A DNA stretch of 64,000 bases. It comes from Leifsonia sp. ku-ls. GTDB lineage: Bacteria; Actinomycetota; Actinomycetes; Actinomycetales; Microbacteriaceae. Of the stretch, positions 17,462-25,662 are shown one piece after another. The DNA is taken from the NCBI GenBank assembly GCA_003367665.1, contig QKXI01000001.1, positions 62,001-126,000 on the forward strand, written 5' to 3'. The position numbers and the translations under genes were made by a program. The stretch's first letter is position 1; each line of letters begins with the position of its first letter. The notes under the pieces were generated by a model. That model saw only the letters and a program-made list of their open reading frames with translations. It searched no databases and was not told the DNA's origin.

Positions 17462-18475
17462 TCAACTGAGATGTGGAGCCGGGCCGGTCGACCCGCGCAC
17501 GACCAGCTCCGGCTCGAAGAAGAGCTCGTCGCTGAGGGCGGAATCGCTGGAGATCTGCCGTAGCAGCAGCTCGATCACCGTGCGTCCCATCGGCTCGATC
17601 GGCTGCCGGATCGTGGTCAGCGGCGGCTCGGTGCAGTTCATCAGCGCGGAGTCGTCGTATCCCACGATCGACACGTCTCGCGGCACCGACAGCCCGGCGC
17701 GGCGGGCGGCGCGGATCGCCCCGAGCGCCATCGGGTCGCTCGCGCACAGGATCGCGGTGACCCCGGCCGCGAGCAGCCGGGTCGCCGCCGCCTGGCCAGC
17801 CTCCAACGAGTACAGCGAGTGCACCACGAGCGACTCGTCGAACTCCGCGCCCCAGCCCGCGACGATCCGGCGGGCCGCCTCCAGCTTCCGCAACGACGGG
17901 ACGTGGTCGCGCGGACCGAGCAGCAGCCCGATCCGCTCGTGCCCGAGCGAGCGCAGATGCGTCAGCGCCTGGGCCGTGGCGACGGAGTCGTCGCACGACA
18001 CGGTGGCGAACGGCAGACCGTCGACCGGCGCGTTGACCAGCACCGTCGGCAGGTGCAGGTCGGTCAGGCGGCCGTAGTGGGCGTGGTCGGCATCCCGCTG
18101 CGCGTAGGCGCCGCCGACGAAGACGACGCCGGAGACCTGCTGCTGCAGCAGGAGCTCGACGTAGTCGGCCTCCGAGATCCCGCCCGCCGTCTGCATGCAC
18201 AGCACGGGGGTGTAGCCGTTCTGGGCGAGCGCTCCCCCGATGATCTCGGCGAACGCCGGGAAGATCGGGTTCTGCAGCTCGGGCAGCACGAGCCCGACCA
18301 GCCGCGCCCGCTCGCCGCGCAGCTTCGACGGCCGCTCATAGCCGAGCACGTCGAGCGCGGTCAGCACCGCCTGGCGGGTCGCGTCCGACACCCCCGGCTT
18401 GTCGTTGAGGACACGGCTCACGGTTGCTTCGCTGACCCCGACCTTGCGGGCCACTTCGGCGAGACGCTTCGACAT
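17462..18475 (-). CDS. LacI family transcriptional regulator (MalR-like)
   Basis: The 337-residue protein has an N-terminal LacI helix-turn-helix ('LAEVARKVGVSEATVSRVLN') with hinge, followed by a periplasmic-binding-protein-like effector domain ('ARLVGLVLPELQNPIFPAF', 'DVSIVGYDDSALMNCTEPPL'). It lies upstream of and in the same direction as the glucosidase/ABC operon, and CGCAA/TTGCG palindromes occur on both sides of the gene. It therefore probably represses the operon and itself, released by an alpha-glucoside. The inducer is unknown. Confidence 0.93.
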   Translation of the reverse strand: MSKRLAEVARKVGVSEATVSRVLNDKPGVSDATRQAVLTALDVLGYERPSKLRGERARLVGLVLPELQNPIFPAFAEIIGGALAQNGYTPVLCMQTAGGISEADYVELLLQQQVSGVVFVGGAYAQRDADHAHYGRLTDLHLPTVLVNAPVDGLPFATVSCDDSVATAQALTHLRSLGHERIGLLLGPRDHVPSLRKLEAARRIVAGWGAEFDESLVVHSLYSLEAGQAAATRLLAAGVTAILCASDPMALGAIRAARRAGLSVPRDVSIVGYDDSALMNCTEPPLTTIRQPIEPMGRTVIELLLRQISSDSALSDELFFEPELVVRGSTGPAPHLS

Positions 18476-18487
18476 GCGGACATCTTA

Positions 18488-18522
18488 CGCAATCTCTTGC
18501 AGATCGGCGCAAATTTTTGCGC
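18488..18522. promoter_or_regulatory. LacI operator(s) in front of the regulator gene
   Basis: GCGCAAA-TT-TTTGCGC (18507-18522) is a perfect 7+7 inverted repeat, and ACGCAA-TCTC-TTGC (18488-18500) is a second, imperfect one. Both match the half sites seen in front of the glucosidase, which suggests autoregulation. Confidence 0.6.
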
Positions 18523-18582
18523 GCGTCGCGGCATCGCCGTCCGGGCCTGGTGGCATCGCGGCAGGCGGATACGATGACGGGC

Positions 18583-19416
18583 ATGGCGAAGAAGGTGCTC
18601 TCCCTCCTCCTCGCCAGCCACCCGGGGCCGACCGTGGTCGTCACGGTGGTCGCGGCACTGCTCGGGTTCGGGCTCGGCTACCCGCCCGGGCGGCTCCTGC
18701 TCCTCGCGCTCGCCATCCTCTGCGGACAGCTGTCGATCGGCTGGAGCAACGACTGGCTCGACGCGGCGCGCGACCGCGCCGTCGCACGCACCGACAAGCC
18801 CGCAGCGCGCGGCGACGTGCCGGTTCCTGTGGTGCGGGCGGCCGCGTTCATCGCGCTGGCCGCCGCCGTGCTCCTGACCCTGCCGCTCGGCCCCGGCGCC
18901 CTGGCCGCGCACGTCGTCGCCATCGCGGGCGGCTGGGCCTACAACCTCGGTCTCAAGTCGACCGCCCTCTCCTGGCTGCCGTTCGCCGTGAGCTTCGGCA
19001 TCCTCCCCGCCATCGCGACCCTCGGCCAGGAGCAGCCCGCCCTCCCGCAGTGGTGGGTGTACGCCGCCGGCGCGCTGCTCGGCGTCGCCGCGCACGTGAC
19101 CAACGTGCTCCCGGACCTGGAGGACGACGCGCGCACCGGCATCCGCGGCCTCCCGCACCGGCTCGGGGCGCGCGCGAGCGGGCTGCTGGCCTTCGCCGCT
19201 CTGGCCGCGGCGACGCTCCTGATCACCTTCGGCCCGGGCCTCCCGGCGCGCCCGCTGCTCCTCGTCGGACTGGTCCTCGGCCTTGCCGCCGCCGTGGCGG
19301 GCGTCGTGCTGCTCTTCCGCCGCACGCCGACCCGGCTGCTGATGCAGCTCATCATGACGTGCGCCATCGTCGACGTCGCGATGCTGGCCCTCGCGGGTCA
19401 GTCGGTGACGGTCTGA
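18583..19416 (+). CDS. UbiA-family prenyltransferase
   Basis: The 277-residue protein is almost entirely membrane helices (about 8-9) with the two Asp-rich motifs of UbiA enzymes: 'NDWLDAARDRAVARTDKP' near residue 45 and 'DLEDDARTG' near 180, which hold Mg-diphosphate. It would attach a prenyl chain to a small aromatic or polar acceptor. It is not adjacent to menaquinone genes, so the acceptor is unknown. A TACGAT -10 (18570-18575) overlaps an upstream ATG and sits seven bases before ATG 18583, so the latter is taken as a leaderless start. The 3' end overlaps the convergent MFS gene by 19 bases. Confidence 0.87.
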   Translation: MAKKVLSLLLASHPGPTVVVTVVAALLGFGLGYPPGRLLLLALAILCGQLSIGWSNDWLDAARDRAVARTDKPAARGDVPVPVVRAAAFIALAAAVLLTLPLGPGALAAHVVAIAGGWAYNLGLKSTALSWLPFAVSFGILPAIATLGQEQPALPQWWVYAAGALLGVAAHVTNVLPDLEDDARTGIRGLPHRLGARASGLLAFAALAAATLLITFGPGLPARPLLLVGLVLGLAAAVAGVVLLFRRTPTRLLMQLIMTCAIVDVAMLALAGQSVTV

Positions 19417-20798
19417 ACCTTCTCCGCCACCGGCGCCCGGTTCTGGATGCCGATCGCCGACACCACGCCGCCGATGAGCAGCAGCGCCGCGGCCGCGATC
19501 ATGGCGCGGTGCAGACCGGCCTCGTCCAGCGTCCCGCCGATGATCATGCCCGCGGCCGCCACGGCGAGCAGTCCCGCGATGCGCGAGACGGCGTTGTTGA
19601 CCGCGGACGCGATGCCCGCCTGCTCCGGGTGGATGGCGCCGAGGATCGCGCTCGTCAACGGCGCCACCGTGATCGAGAGCCCGACGCCGAAGAGCAGCAC
19701 GGCCGGCAGCAGCGTGGTCCAGTAGTTGACGTCGGTGCCCATCATCAGCAGCCAGAGGAAGCCGACGGCCGCGATCATCGGGCCGACCGCCATGAACAGC
19801 CGCGGACCGAACCGACCGGCGAGGCCGCCGAAGAGGCCGGAGAGCAGCAGCATGCACAGCGTCGACGGGATGAACACGAACCCGGCCGCGATGGCGGAGA
19901 ACCCGGCCACCTGCTGCAGGAACAGGGTGACGATGAGCGGCCCGAACGACAGCGCCGCGTACACGAAGAACGTCGAGATGTTGCCCACCCAGAAGTTGTG
20001 GACCCGGAACAGCCCGAGCGGGAGCATCGGCTGCTTCACGCGCGTCTCGGTGAAGAAGAAGGCCGCCAGGCTGAGCAGGCCGACGATCAGGGGGAGGTAG
20101 ACGCGCGGGCTGGTCCAGCCGTAGGCGCCCTGCTCGATCAGGGCGAAGACCGTGCCCGCGAGGCCGACGGAGCCGAGGATCGCGCCGATGACGTCGACGC
20201 GGCCGCCCATCCCCTTGTCCGTCTCGCCGAGCGTGACCATGAGGACGAGCGTGACCGCGATCGGGACCACGTTGATGACGAACACCCAGCGCCAGCCGAG
20301 CGTGTCGACGAAGAGCCCGCCGACCACGGGGCCGGCGATCATCGCGATGCCCGTCCAGGCGGTCCAGCGTCCGATGGCCTTCGCCTGCGCCGCCCCCTCG
20401 AAGCGCGAGATGATGATCGCGAGCGAGCTCGGCACCAGCAGGGCGCCCGCCACGCCCTGCAGCGCGCGGGCCAGCACCAGGAAGACCCCGGTGGGCGCGA
20501 ACGCGCACAGCAGCGACGTCACGCCGAAGCCGATCAGCCCCGCGTACAGCACGCGCTTGCGGCCGAACACGTCGGAGAGGGAGCCGGCGATCAGGATGAG
20601 CGAGCCGAGTGTGACGAGATAGGCGTCGACCACCCACTGCTGCAGCGGAAGGCCGCCGCCCAGGTCGCGCGAGATCGCCGGCAGCGCCACGTTGATGACG
20701 GCGCCGTCGAGGAACGCGACGAAGCTCGACAGGATCGCGATGAGCAGCACTCTCAGCTGGAGCGACGTCATCCGTTCGATCCGTGCGGTGGTGGCCAT
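19398..20798 (-). CDS. MFS transporter, DHA2 (drug:H+ antiporter) family
   Basis: The 466-residue protein has 12-14 predicted helices. MFS motif A appears as 'GSLSDVFGRKRVLYAG' and the antiporter motif C region as 'GIAMIAGPVVGGLFVDTLGW', typical of DHA2 multidrug exporters. The start 'MATTARIERM' is chosen because upstream residues are low-complexity Arg/Gly. It probably exports a hydrophobic toxic compound. No regulator gene is adjacent. Confidence 0.9.
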   Translation of the reverse strand: MATTARIERMTSLQLRVLLIAILSSFVAFLDGAVINVALPAISRDLGGGLPLQQWVVDAYLVTLGSLILIAGSLSDVFGRKRVLYAGLIGFGVTSLLCAFAPTGVFLVLARALQGVAGALLVPSSLAIIISRFEGAAQAKAIGRWTAWTGIAMIAGPVVGGLFVDTLGWRWVFVINVVPIAVTLVLMVTLGETDKGMGGRVDVIGAILGSVGLAGTVFALIEQGAYGWTSPRVYLPLIVGLLSLAAFFFTETRVKQPMLPLGLFRVHNFWVGNISTFFVYAALSFGPLIVTLFLQQVAGFSAIAAGFVFIPSTLCMLLLSGLFGGLAGRFGPRLFMAVGPMIAAVGFLWLLMMGTDVNYWTTLLPAVLLFGVGLSITVAPLTSAILGAIHPEQAGIASAVNNAVSRIAGLLAVAAAGMIIGGTLDEAGLHRAMIAAAALLLIGGVVSAIGIQNRAPVAEKVQTVTD

Positions 20799-20870
20799 GA
20801 CCTCATTCAACGGCCTCGCCCCCGGAGCTGGCAAGCACACCCCGCCCCCCGGGCGGCGTAGAGTGCCGCC

Positions 20871-21530
20871 ATGTCGGATGCGGACGGCGGCGATCGGCAC
20901 ACCCCGGCGCGGGATGCCGCGCCAGGGCGGAGCCGGCGCACGCTCGCGCTCGCCCGGCTCGCCTGGGTGGGCGTGCTCGCGCTCACCGCCGCCTTCCATG
21001 TCGTGCGCGGCGCGCCGGTCGACGCCACCATCTACGCCGCCGCGTCGGCGCTGCTGCTGCTCGACCAGCTCGGCTGGCTGCGCGTGCCGCTGCGCCTGAA
21101 CGCCGATCGCGACACCTGGTCGCGTCGCCTGGTCGCGGCCGTGCTGATCGTGGTCGCGGCGCTCGCGCTCGGCTTCTCGCCGCTCTACGGGCCGGCCGAC
21201 GCGGCCGTCGTCGTCGGCATCGGCGTGCTGCTGCTCCCGGTGGCGTGGGCCGAGCGCGAGCGTGCCGCCGGCGCCCGCCCTCCGGGTGCGGCGGAGCGGC
21301 GGGCGCTCCGGCGGTCGGCGGTCCTGTGGTCGGCGATCATCGCGGCGGGCTGCCTGTGGGAGGTGGGCGCGTTCTTCCTCGGACGGAGCCTGCCCGGCGG
21401 GGAGCAGGACTTCCCGGCGCTGTCCGACCTCGTCGACCCCGTCCTGGCCTCACCGCCGGCCCGCGCCGTGCTGGTGGCCGTGTGGCTGCTGGGCGGCTAC
21501 GCCCTCCTGAGGAGGGGGCGGCCGCGGTGA
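20871..21530 (+). CDS. Membrane protein of unknown function
   Basis: The 219-residue protein has a charged N-terminus of about 25 residues and six predicted helices ('LARLAWVGVLALTAAFHVV', 'ALLLLDQLGWLRVPLRL', 'LVAAVLIVVAALALGFSPLY', then three more), ending in a basic tail. I do not recognise a named domain. A TAGAGT -10 lies exactly six bases before the ATG (20859-20864), so the mRNA is probably leaderless. It overlaps the next small membrane gene by 4 bases (GTGA), so the two products probably work together. Confidence 0.8.
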   Translation: MSDADGGDRHTPARDAAPGRSRRTLALARLAWVGVLALTAAFHVVRGAPVDATIYAAASALLLLDQLGWLRVPLRLNADRDTWSRRLVAAVLIVVAALALGFSPLYGPADAAVVVGIGVLLLPVAWAERERAAGARPPGAAERRALRRSAVLWSAIIAAGCLWEVGAFFLGRSLPGGEQDFPALSDLVDPVLASPPARAVLVAVWLLGGYALLRRGRPR

Positions 21531-21733
21531 GGGAGGTCACGGTCGCCGGCTTCGTGGTGTGCGGTCTGCTGATAGCGGCGCTGGTGGCGCAGGCGCGTCT
21601 GGCGCCGTTCACCGTCGCCCGGCTGAGCACGCTGCTGGACGTGGTGATGCAGGACCGCGCGGCCCGCGTCACCGTGCTGCTGTTCTGGTGGTGGCTGGGC
21701 TGGCACTTCCTCGTGGTGCCGCCTCAGCCCTGA
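21527..21733 (+). CDS. Small membrane protein (DUF6186-like)
   Basis: This 68-residue protein starts at a GTG overlapping the preceding stop. It has two hydrophobic stretches ('VAGFVVCGLLIAALVAQA' and 'VTVLLFWWWLGWHFLVV'). The Trp-rich 'FWWWLGWHFLV' ending recalls small actinobacterial proteins grouped as DUF6186, but I give that from memory only. It is translationally coupled to the larger membrane protein before it, and its stop lies 7 bases from the convergent LCP gene. Confidence 0.75.
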   Translation: MREVTVAGFVVCGLLIAALVAQARLAPFTVARLSTLLDVVMQDRAARVTVLLFWWWLGWHFLVVPPQP

Positions 21734-21740
21734 CGTCGCG

Positions 21741-23063
21741 TCAGTTGTTGCCCTTCGTGCAGGTCTGCTGCGCGGCCGTCTGGCCGGTGATGGTCGAGGG
21801 CAGCGCGACGGGTCCGCCGGTCGCGGTCGGCGCCGGCGTCGCGCCGGTGTCGGGCGTGGTCGGCGTGGCGGGAGCGGTCGGCGACGGCTCGCCGCCCGTG
21901 TCGGGCGCGGGCGAGGCCGTGGCCGTGGGGTCCTCCGCGGCACGGCCGGTCGAGCCGGTCAGCTTCACCGGCTGGTCGTTCGCCAGCGCCTCGTTCAGCG
22001 CGTTCGCGGCGGAGCGCTGCGGGACCACCCGGTTCGGGTTGTCCGGGTCGCCCACCGCCGGGTACTGCACGAACACCATGTTCTCCAGCCCGGTGTCCTT
22101 CAGGGCGAGCGCGATCTGCACGAGCGTCGTCGGGTTGGTCAGCGTGTCGGAGGGGGTGATGTTGTTCACGGCAGCCTTGGCGAGCGCGTACAGCTGCACC
22201 GGGTTCGACAGCACGCCGCCGCTCACCACCTTGCGGGCGAGGGCCGAGAGGAACACCTGCTGGTTGGAGATGCGGCCGAGGTCGCTCCCGTCGCCGACAC
22301 CGTGCCTGCTGCGCAGGAACGACAGCGCGGTCTCTCCCACGATCGTGTTCTCGCCCGCCGGCAGGTCGAGCGGCGGGTTGGTGTACTCGTCCTTCACGGG
22401 CGACGCGAGGCAAACGGTGACACCGCCGACGGCGTTCGACATCGCGCTCACCCCGTTGAAGTTGATGACCGCCGCGAACGGGATGGTGACGCCGGTCATC
22501 TTCGACACCGTCGCCACGACGCAATTGAGGCCGCCGCGCGACAGCGCCGTGTTGAACTGCGCGTACGACGAGCCGTCGATGGTCCCCTTGCCGTTCGGGT
22601 CCGGGCAGTCCGGGATCGGCACCATCAGGTCGCGCGGAAAGCTCACGACCATCATGCTCTTGTGGTCCTGGGCGATGTGGAGCAGCATCGTGACGTCGTT
22701 GTTGCCCGCGCCGCTGCTCGCGTCCTGCTCTTCCGCGTTGTCGTACACGCCGCCCAGGTTGCTCCGGCTGTCGGTGCCGGCGATCAGCAGGTTGACCCCG
22801 CCCGGGATGGCCCCCACGTTGGGGATGTCCTGCGGGATCGCCGAATGGCCAGGCAGGGCCTGCAGGTGGACGCCCGTCTTGATCGAGCGCGCCACATCCC
22901 AGACGGCGTAGGCCGCCACCGAGCCCACGCTGACGAACGCGACCACGACAACGACGGCGAGGAGCTTGAGCGCCGCGACGCTCCCCCTCCTGCGCGGCAG
23001 GCGGCCGTGGCGCACACCCTCGGGCCCGCGGGCGCGCTGGTGCCGTCGCGGCAGGTCGGTCAT
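21741..23063 (-). CDS. LytR-CpsA-Psr (LCP) family protein
   Basis: The 440-residue protein has a basic cytoplasmic N-terminus, one membrane helix (residues about 30-50, 'LLAVVVVVAFVSVGSVAAYAVW') and an extracellular LCP domain: 'LLIAGTDSRSN', 'VVSFPRDLMVPIPD', 'LSFLRSRHGVGDGSDLGRIS'. The Asp and Arg residues of these motifs bind Mg and polyprenyl pyrophosphate. A Pro/Thr/Ala-rich tail of about 75 residues follows. LCP enzymes ligate glycopolymers such as teichoic acids or arabinogalactan to peptidoglycan. The ATG is preceded by GAGGGA. Confidence 0.92.
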   Translation of the reverse strand: MTDLPRRHQRARGPEGVRHGRLPRRRGSVAALKLLAVVVVVAFVSVGSVAAYAVWDVARSIKTGVHLQALPGHSAIPQDIPNVGAIPGGVNLLIAGTDSRSNLGGVYDNAEEQDASSGAGNNDVTMLLHIAQDHKSMMVVSFPRDLMVPIPDCPDPNGKGTIDGSSYAQFNTALSRGGLNCVVATVSKMTGVTIPFAAVINFNGVSAMSNAVGGVTVCLASPVKDEYTNPPLDLPAGENTIVGETALSFLRSRHGVGDGSDLGRISNQQVFLSALARKVVSGGVLSNPVQLYALAKAAVNNITPSDTLTNPTTLVQIALALKDTGLENMVFVQYPAVGDPDNPNRVVPQRSAANALNEALANDQPVKLTGSTGRAAEDPTATASPAPDTGGEPSPTAPATPTTPDTGATPAPTATGGPVALPSTITGQTAAQQTCTKGNN

Positions 23064-23217
23064 CGGGTTCCCTCGGTCGGCGGACGTTGGTGGAATCCTA
23101 GCGGGCCCTCCCCTGCGCGTGCTGCGAGCCGCTGTCCCGATCTGAGCGCGCTCTCATCGCCGGCGGGCGCGGCGACCGACCGTTCCGGTCGCCTCCGCGC
23201 GGCGCTACGCTCGCACC

Positions 23218-23322
23218 ATGACGAACAAGACACCGCGCGAGGAAGAGATCCAGAAGGAGCAGGAGACGAAGGACGCCGAGAAGGAGCGCCTGGAGCAGGA
23301 GGAGGAGCGCCGCCTGCGCTGA
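23218..23322 (+). CDS. Small highly charged protein (34 aa)
   Basis: A 34-codon ORF starting MTNKTPREEE and consisting almost wholly of Glu, Lys, Arg and Gln, with strong helical propensity. Support for a real gene is a TACGCT -10 (23206-23211) exactly six bases before the ATG, the leaderless spacing seen for about a dozen genes here, and a hairpin (CGCCCC / GGGGCG, 23335-23353) just after its stop. No function is known. An assignment by similarity is not possible at this length. Confidence 0.5.
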   Translation: MTNKTPREEEIQKEQETKDAEKERLEQEEERRLR

Positions 23323-23630
23323 CGCCACGACAGCCGCCCCTTGCCCCGGGGCGCGTCGGCGCGCTACAGTCGGGAACCCTGCGCCGTCCGGCGCAGGCAG
23401 CCCACGCTGAAGAACGCCGAGCGGAAGGACAGGTCGGATGCACACCCTGCAGTATCGACAGCGCGAACAGCGCGCCTTCCGCGCGCTCGAGCGTCCGCGG
23501 GGCCTGTAGCACCACCGCCGCAGCCCCGCCGCTCGAGGACCGGGGCTGTCCTCCTTCGCGTCTCCCTGCCGGGGAACCGGCGCGTCGGTCCGGCCGTCCC
23601 GGCCGCACACCGACGAGAGACGAAAGGATC
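23323..23630 (+). promoter_or_regulatory. Structured leader region upstream of rtcB
   Basis: This 308-base region holds hairpin CTGCGCC-GTCC-GGCGCAG (23379-23396), a 23-codon ORF (23438-23509), then three competing elements: A CGGGGCCTG (23498-23506, the end of the ORF), B CAGCCCCG (23521-23528) and C CGGGGCTG (23541-23548). A:B and B:C are mutually exclusive. A second exclusive pair is GAGGAC (23535-23540) with GTCCTC (23548-23553). Two more hairpins follow, one with a GGAA tetraloop (23568-23581) and CGGCCG-TCC-CGGCCG (23591-23605), before the AAGGA site of rtcB. The layout looks like translation-coupled attenuation. No known riboswitch was recognised. Confidence 0.5.
23438..23509 (+). CDS. 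Putative 23-aa leader peptide upstream of rtcB
   Basis: The ORF starts at ATG 23438 after a GGAAGGA-like ribosome-binding site and encodes MHTLQYRQRE followed by QRAFRALERPRGL, with six Arg codons including a rare CGA, next to a TAT Tyr codon that is also rare in this GC-rich genome. Its last nine coding bases before the stop form one strand of a competing hairpin. A regulatory leader peptide fits better than a functional protein. Conservation is untested. Confidence 0.45.
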   Translation: MHTLQYRQREQRAFRALERPRGL

Positions 23631-24806
23631 ATGGAGAGAATCTCGAACCGCCTGCTGAGTTGGGCCTCCCTGCTGGAGGACTCCACGCGCGAGCAGGCGG
23701 TCACCACCTCGCGGATGCCGTTCATCCACCCGCACGTCGCCCTGATGCCGGATGCGCACCTGGGGCTCGGCGCGACGGTCGGCTCGGTCATCCCGACGCT
23801 CGGCGCCATCATGCCGGCCGCGGTCGGGGTCGACATCGGCTGCGGGATGATCGCCGTGCGCACGCAGTTCACGCGCGACGACGTCGACGCGGTCGCGACG
23901 CCGCTGTCGGCGCTGCGCACGGACATCGAGCGGGCCATCCCGCTCTCGGCCGGCGCGCGCAACCGGAAGATCGTCGCCACCGCCGAGCCGAGGATCGCCG
24001 AGCTGACGCGCCTGGCCGACGATGCCGGCTTCGACCCCGCCGAGCACCGCCGGGACTGGCAGTACCAGCTCGGGACGCTCGGTTCGGGCAACCACTTCAT
24101 CGAGGTCAGCCTCGACGAGGACGACACGGTGTGGCTGTTCCTGCACTCCGGTTCCCGCGGCGTGGGCAACCGGATCGCCGCGCACCACATCGCCGTCGCG
24201 CAGGAGCTGAACACGCGCTGGTGGATCGCCCTGCCGGACAAGGACCTCGCCTACCTGGTCGAGGGCACGGCCGAGTTCGACGCGTACATCGCCCAGCTGC
24301 GGTGGGCGCAGCACTTCGCCCTGCTCAACCGCGAGGAGATGATGGACCGGGTGGTCCGGCAGACCTCGGAGTGGTTCGGGACGGCGGTCGTCGAGCAGGA
24401 GCGGATCAACTGCCACCACAACTTCACCGTGCGGGAGCGCCACTTCGGCAAGGAGGTCTGGGTGTCGCGGAAGGGCGCGATCTCGGCACGGCCCGGCCAG
24501 CCGGGACTCATCCCGGGCTCGATGGGCACCGCGTCGTACGTGGTCGCCGGCAGGGGGAACCCGCTGTCGCTGAACTCCTCGCCGCACGGCGCCGGGCGGC
24601 AGTTCTCCCGCTCGGCCGCGCGCAAGCGCTTCACGCTCGAGCAGCTGCGCGCGGCGATGGCCGGGATCGAGTTCCGCGACACCGACGCCTTCCTCGACGA
24701 GATCCCGCAGGCGTACAAGCCGATCGACCGGGTGATGGCGGATGCCGCCGACCTGGTCGAGGTGCGCCACACCCTGCGGCAGCTCGTCAACGTCAAGGGC
24801 GACTGA
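23631..24806 (+). CDS. rtcB: RtcB-family RNA ligase
   Basis: The 391-residue protein has the full set of RtcB motifs: metal ligands in 'MPDAHLGLG' (residues 39-47) and 'VGVDIGCGM' (Cys71), 'GSGNHF' (His155), 'HSGSRGVG', 'CHHNF', 'RKGAI' and the GMP-accepting His319 in 'SSPHGAGR'. RtcB joins RNA 2',3'-cyclic phosphate or 3'-phosphate ends to 5'-OH ends using GTP and Mn, repairing cleaved tRNA or rRNA. It is the short bacterial form. No archease, RtcA or PrfH gene is adjacent. The ATG has an AAAGGA site. The 3' end overlaps the convergent GNAT gene by 14 bases. Confidence 0.93.
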   Translation: MERISNRLLSWASLLEDSTREQAVTTSRMPFIHPHVALMPDAHLGLGATVGSVIPTLGAIMPAAVGVDIGCGMIAVRTQFTRDDVDAVATPLSALRTDIERAIPLSAGARNRKIVATAEPRIAELTRLADDAGFDPAEHRRDWQYQLGTLGSGNHFIEVSLDEDDTVWLFLHSGSRGVGNRIAAHHIAVAQELNTRWWIALPDKDLAYLVEGTAEFDAYIAQLRWAQHFALLNREEMMDRVVRQTSEWFGTAVVEQERINCHHNFTVRERHFGKEVWVSRKGAISARPGQPGLIPGSMGTASYVVAGRGNPLSLNSSPHGAGRQFSRSAARKRFTLEQLRAAMAGIEFRDTDAFLDEIPQAYKPIDRVMADAADLVEVRHTLRQLVNVKGD

Positions 24807-25419
24807 GCGGCGCGGGCGCGACATCCCGCCACATCGTGGTGACGACGGCCCCGTCGACGACCGAACGGAAACCGCCGACCGGCCGGAAGCCGGCGCGGCG
24901 GTAGCGGTGGTCGTTCGCCGGGTTGGTCGACTCCAGGTACGACGGGATGCCCTGCTCGTCGAAACGCGCGAGCGTCTCGGCGAGCAGGGCCTGTCCGATG
25001 CCGCGCCCCCGGTGGTCGGGGTGCGTCGCCAGCAGGCTGAGGTACATGTGCGGCGTCTCGTGCGGGTGCGCCTGCTCGAACCGCTCCCAGAGCCGGCGGT
25101 AGGCGTCGAACCGCTCGGGGGTGAGCGTCCGCTCCATCAGGGCGTCGACGGCGGCCTCCTGGGCGTCGGTCAGCTCGGCCACGTCCGGCGGCAGCCACAC
25201 GGCCACGGTGGCCACCTCGCCGTCCGGGCCGTCGGCGAGACGGACGAAGCCGTGCGGGAGCGCGCCGTCGACGAAGGACCGCCAGAACGTCTCCAGGTGG
25301 TCCGTGCGGCCGTCGGCCGCCTCAAGCGCTGGTCCCCATACCGGGTCGGTGCGGAAGGCGAGCGCGATGGTGGTGGCGATCGCGGCCGCATCCTGCGGCT
25401 CGGCACGACGGGTCTGCAT
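24793..25419 (-). CDS. GNAT family N-acetyltransferase
   Basis: The 208-residue protein has a single GNAT domain. The acetyl-CoA-binding motif A is 'LLATHPDHRGRGIGQALLAE' at residues about 129-148, followed by 'YLESTNPANDHRYRRAGFRP'. The substrate is unknown. The ATG follows a TACAGT -10 (25426-25431, - strand) by six bases, so the mRNA is probably leaderless and monocistronic. It converges on rtcB with a 14-base overlap of coding ends. Confidence 0.9.
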   Translation of the reverse strand: MQTRRAEPQDAAAIATTIALAFRTDPVWGPALEAADGRTDHLETFWRSFVDGALPHGFVRLADGPDGEVATVAVWLPPDVAELTDAQEAAVDALMERTLTPERFDAYRRLWERFEQAHPHETPHMYLSLLATHPDHRGRGIGQALLAETLARFDEQGIPSYLESTNPANDHRYRRAGFRPVGGFRSVVDGAVVTTMWRDVAPAPLSRP

Positions 25420-25453
25420 GCTCGAACTGTAGCCGGACGCCCGGGAAAAGAAG

Positions 25454-25491
25454 AACCCCCGGTGCAGCGGAATCGCCGCCGACCGGGGGTT
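25454..25491 (-). terminator. Rho-independent terminator of tRNA-Ala
   Basis: Arms AACCCCCGGT and ACCGGGGGTT (25454-25463, 25482-25491) pair perfectly. On the - strand the stem is followed by a T-rich tract (TTCTTCTTTT), the only classic U-run terminator seen in the window. Confidence 0.85.
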
Positions 25492-25492
25492 T

Positions 25493-25568
25493 TGGTGGAT
25501 CTGAGGGGACTCGAACCCCTGACCCCCTGCATGCCATGCAGGTGCGCTACCAGCTGCGCCACAGACCC
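25493..25568 (-). tRNA. tRNA-Ala (GGC)
   Basis: On the - strand a complete cloverleaf folds: acceptor GGGTCTG / CAGATCC, anticodon stem CCTGC / GCAGG with loop ATGGCAT (anticodon GGC), and T-arm AGGGG-TTCGAGT-CCCCT. The CCA end is encoded at 25493-25495. The anticodon reads GCC and GCU. Confidence 0.97.
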
Positions 25569-25662
25569 AGACGCTGATCCTCTCGGCCCTTTCGGACCTC
25601 CCGGAACAACTCGTCCAGCGTACTACATCGCGGGCGTGAGAAAAAACTGAGGCGGGCTCGGG

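Noticed and set aside
23323-23630. Known riboswitch or tRNA-like element upstream of rtcB
   Set aside because: No conserved riboswitch core or cloverleaf could be recognised; reported instead as an unassigned structured leader.
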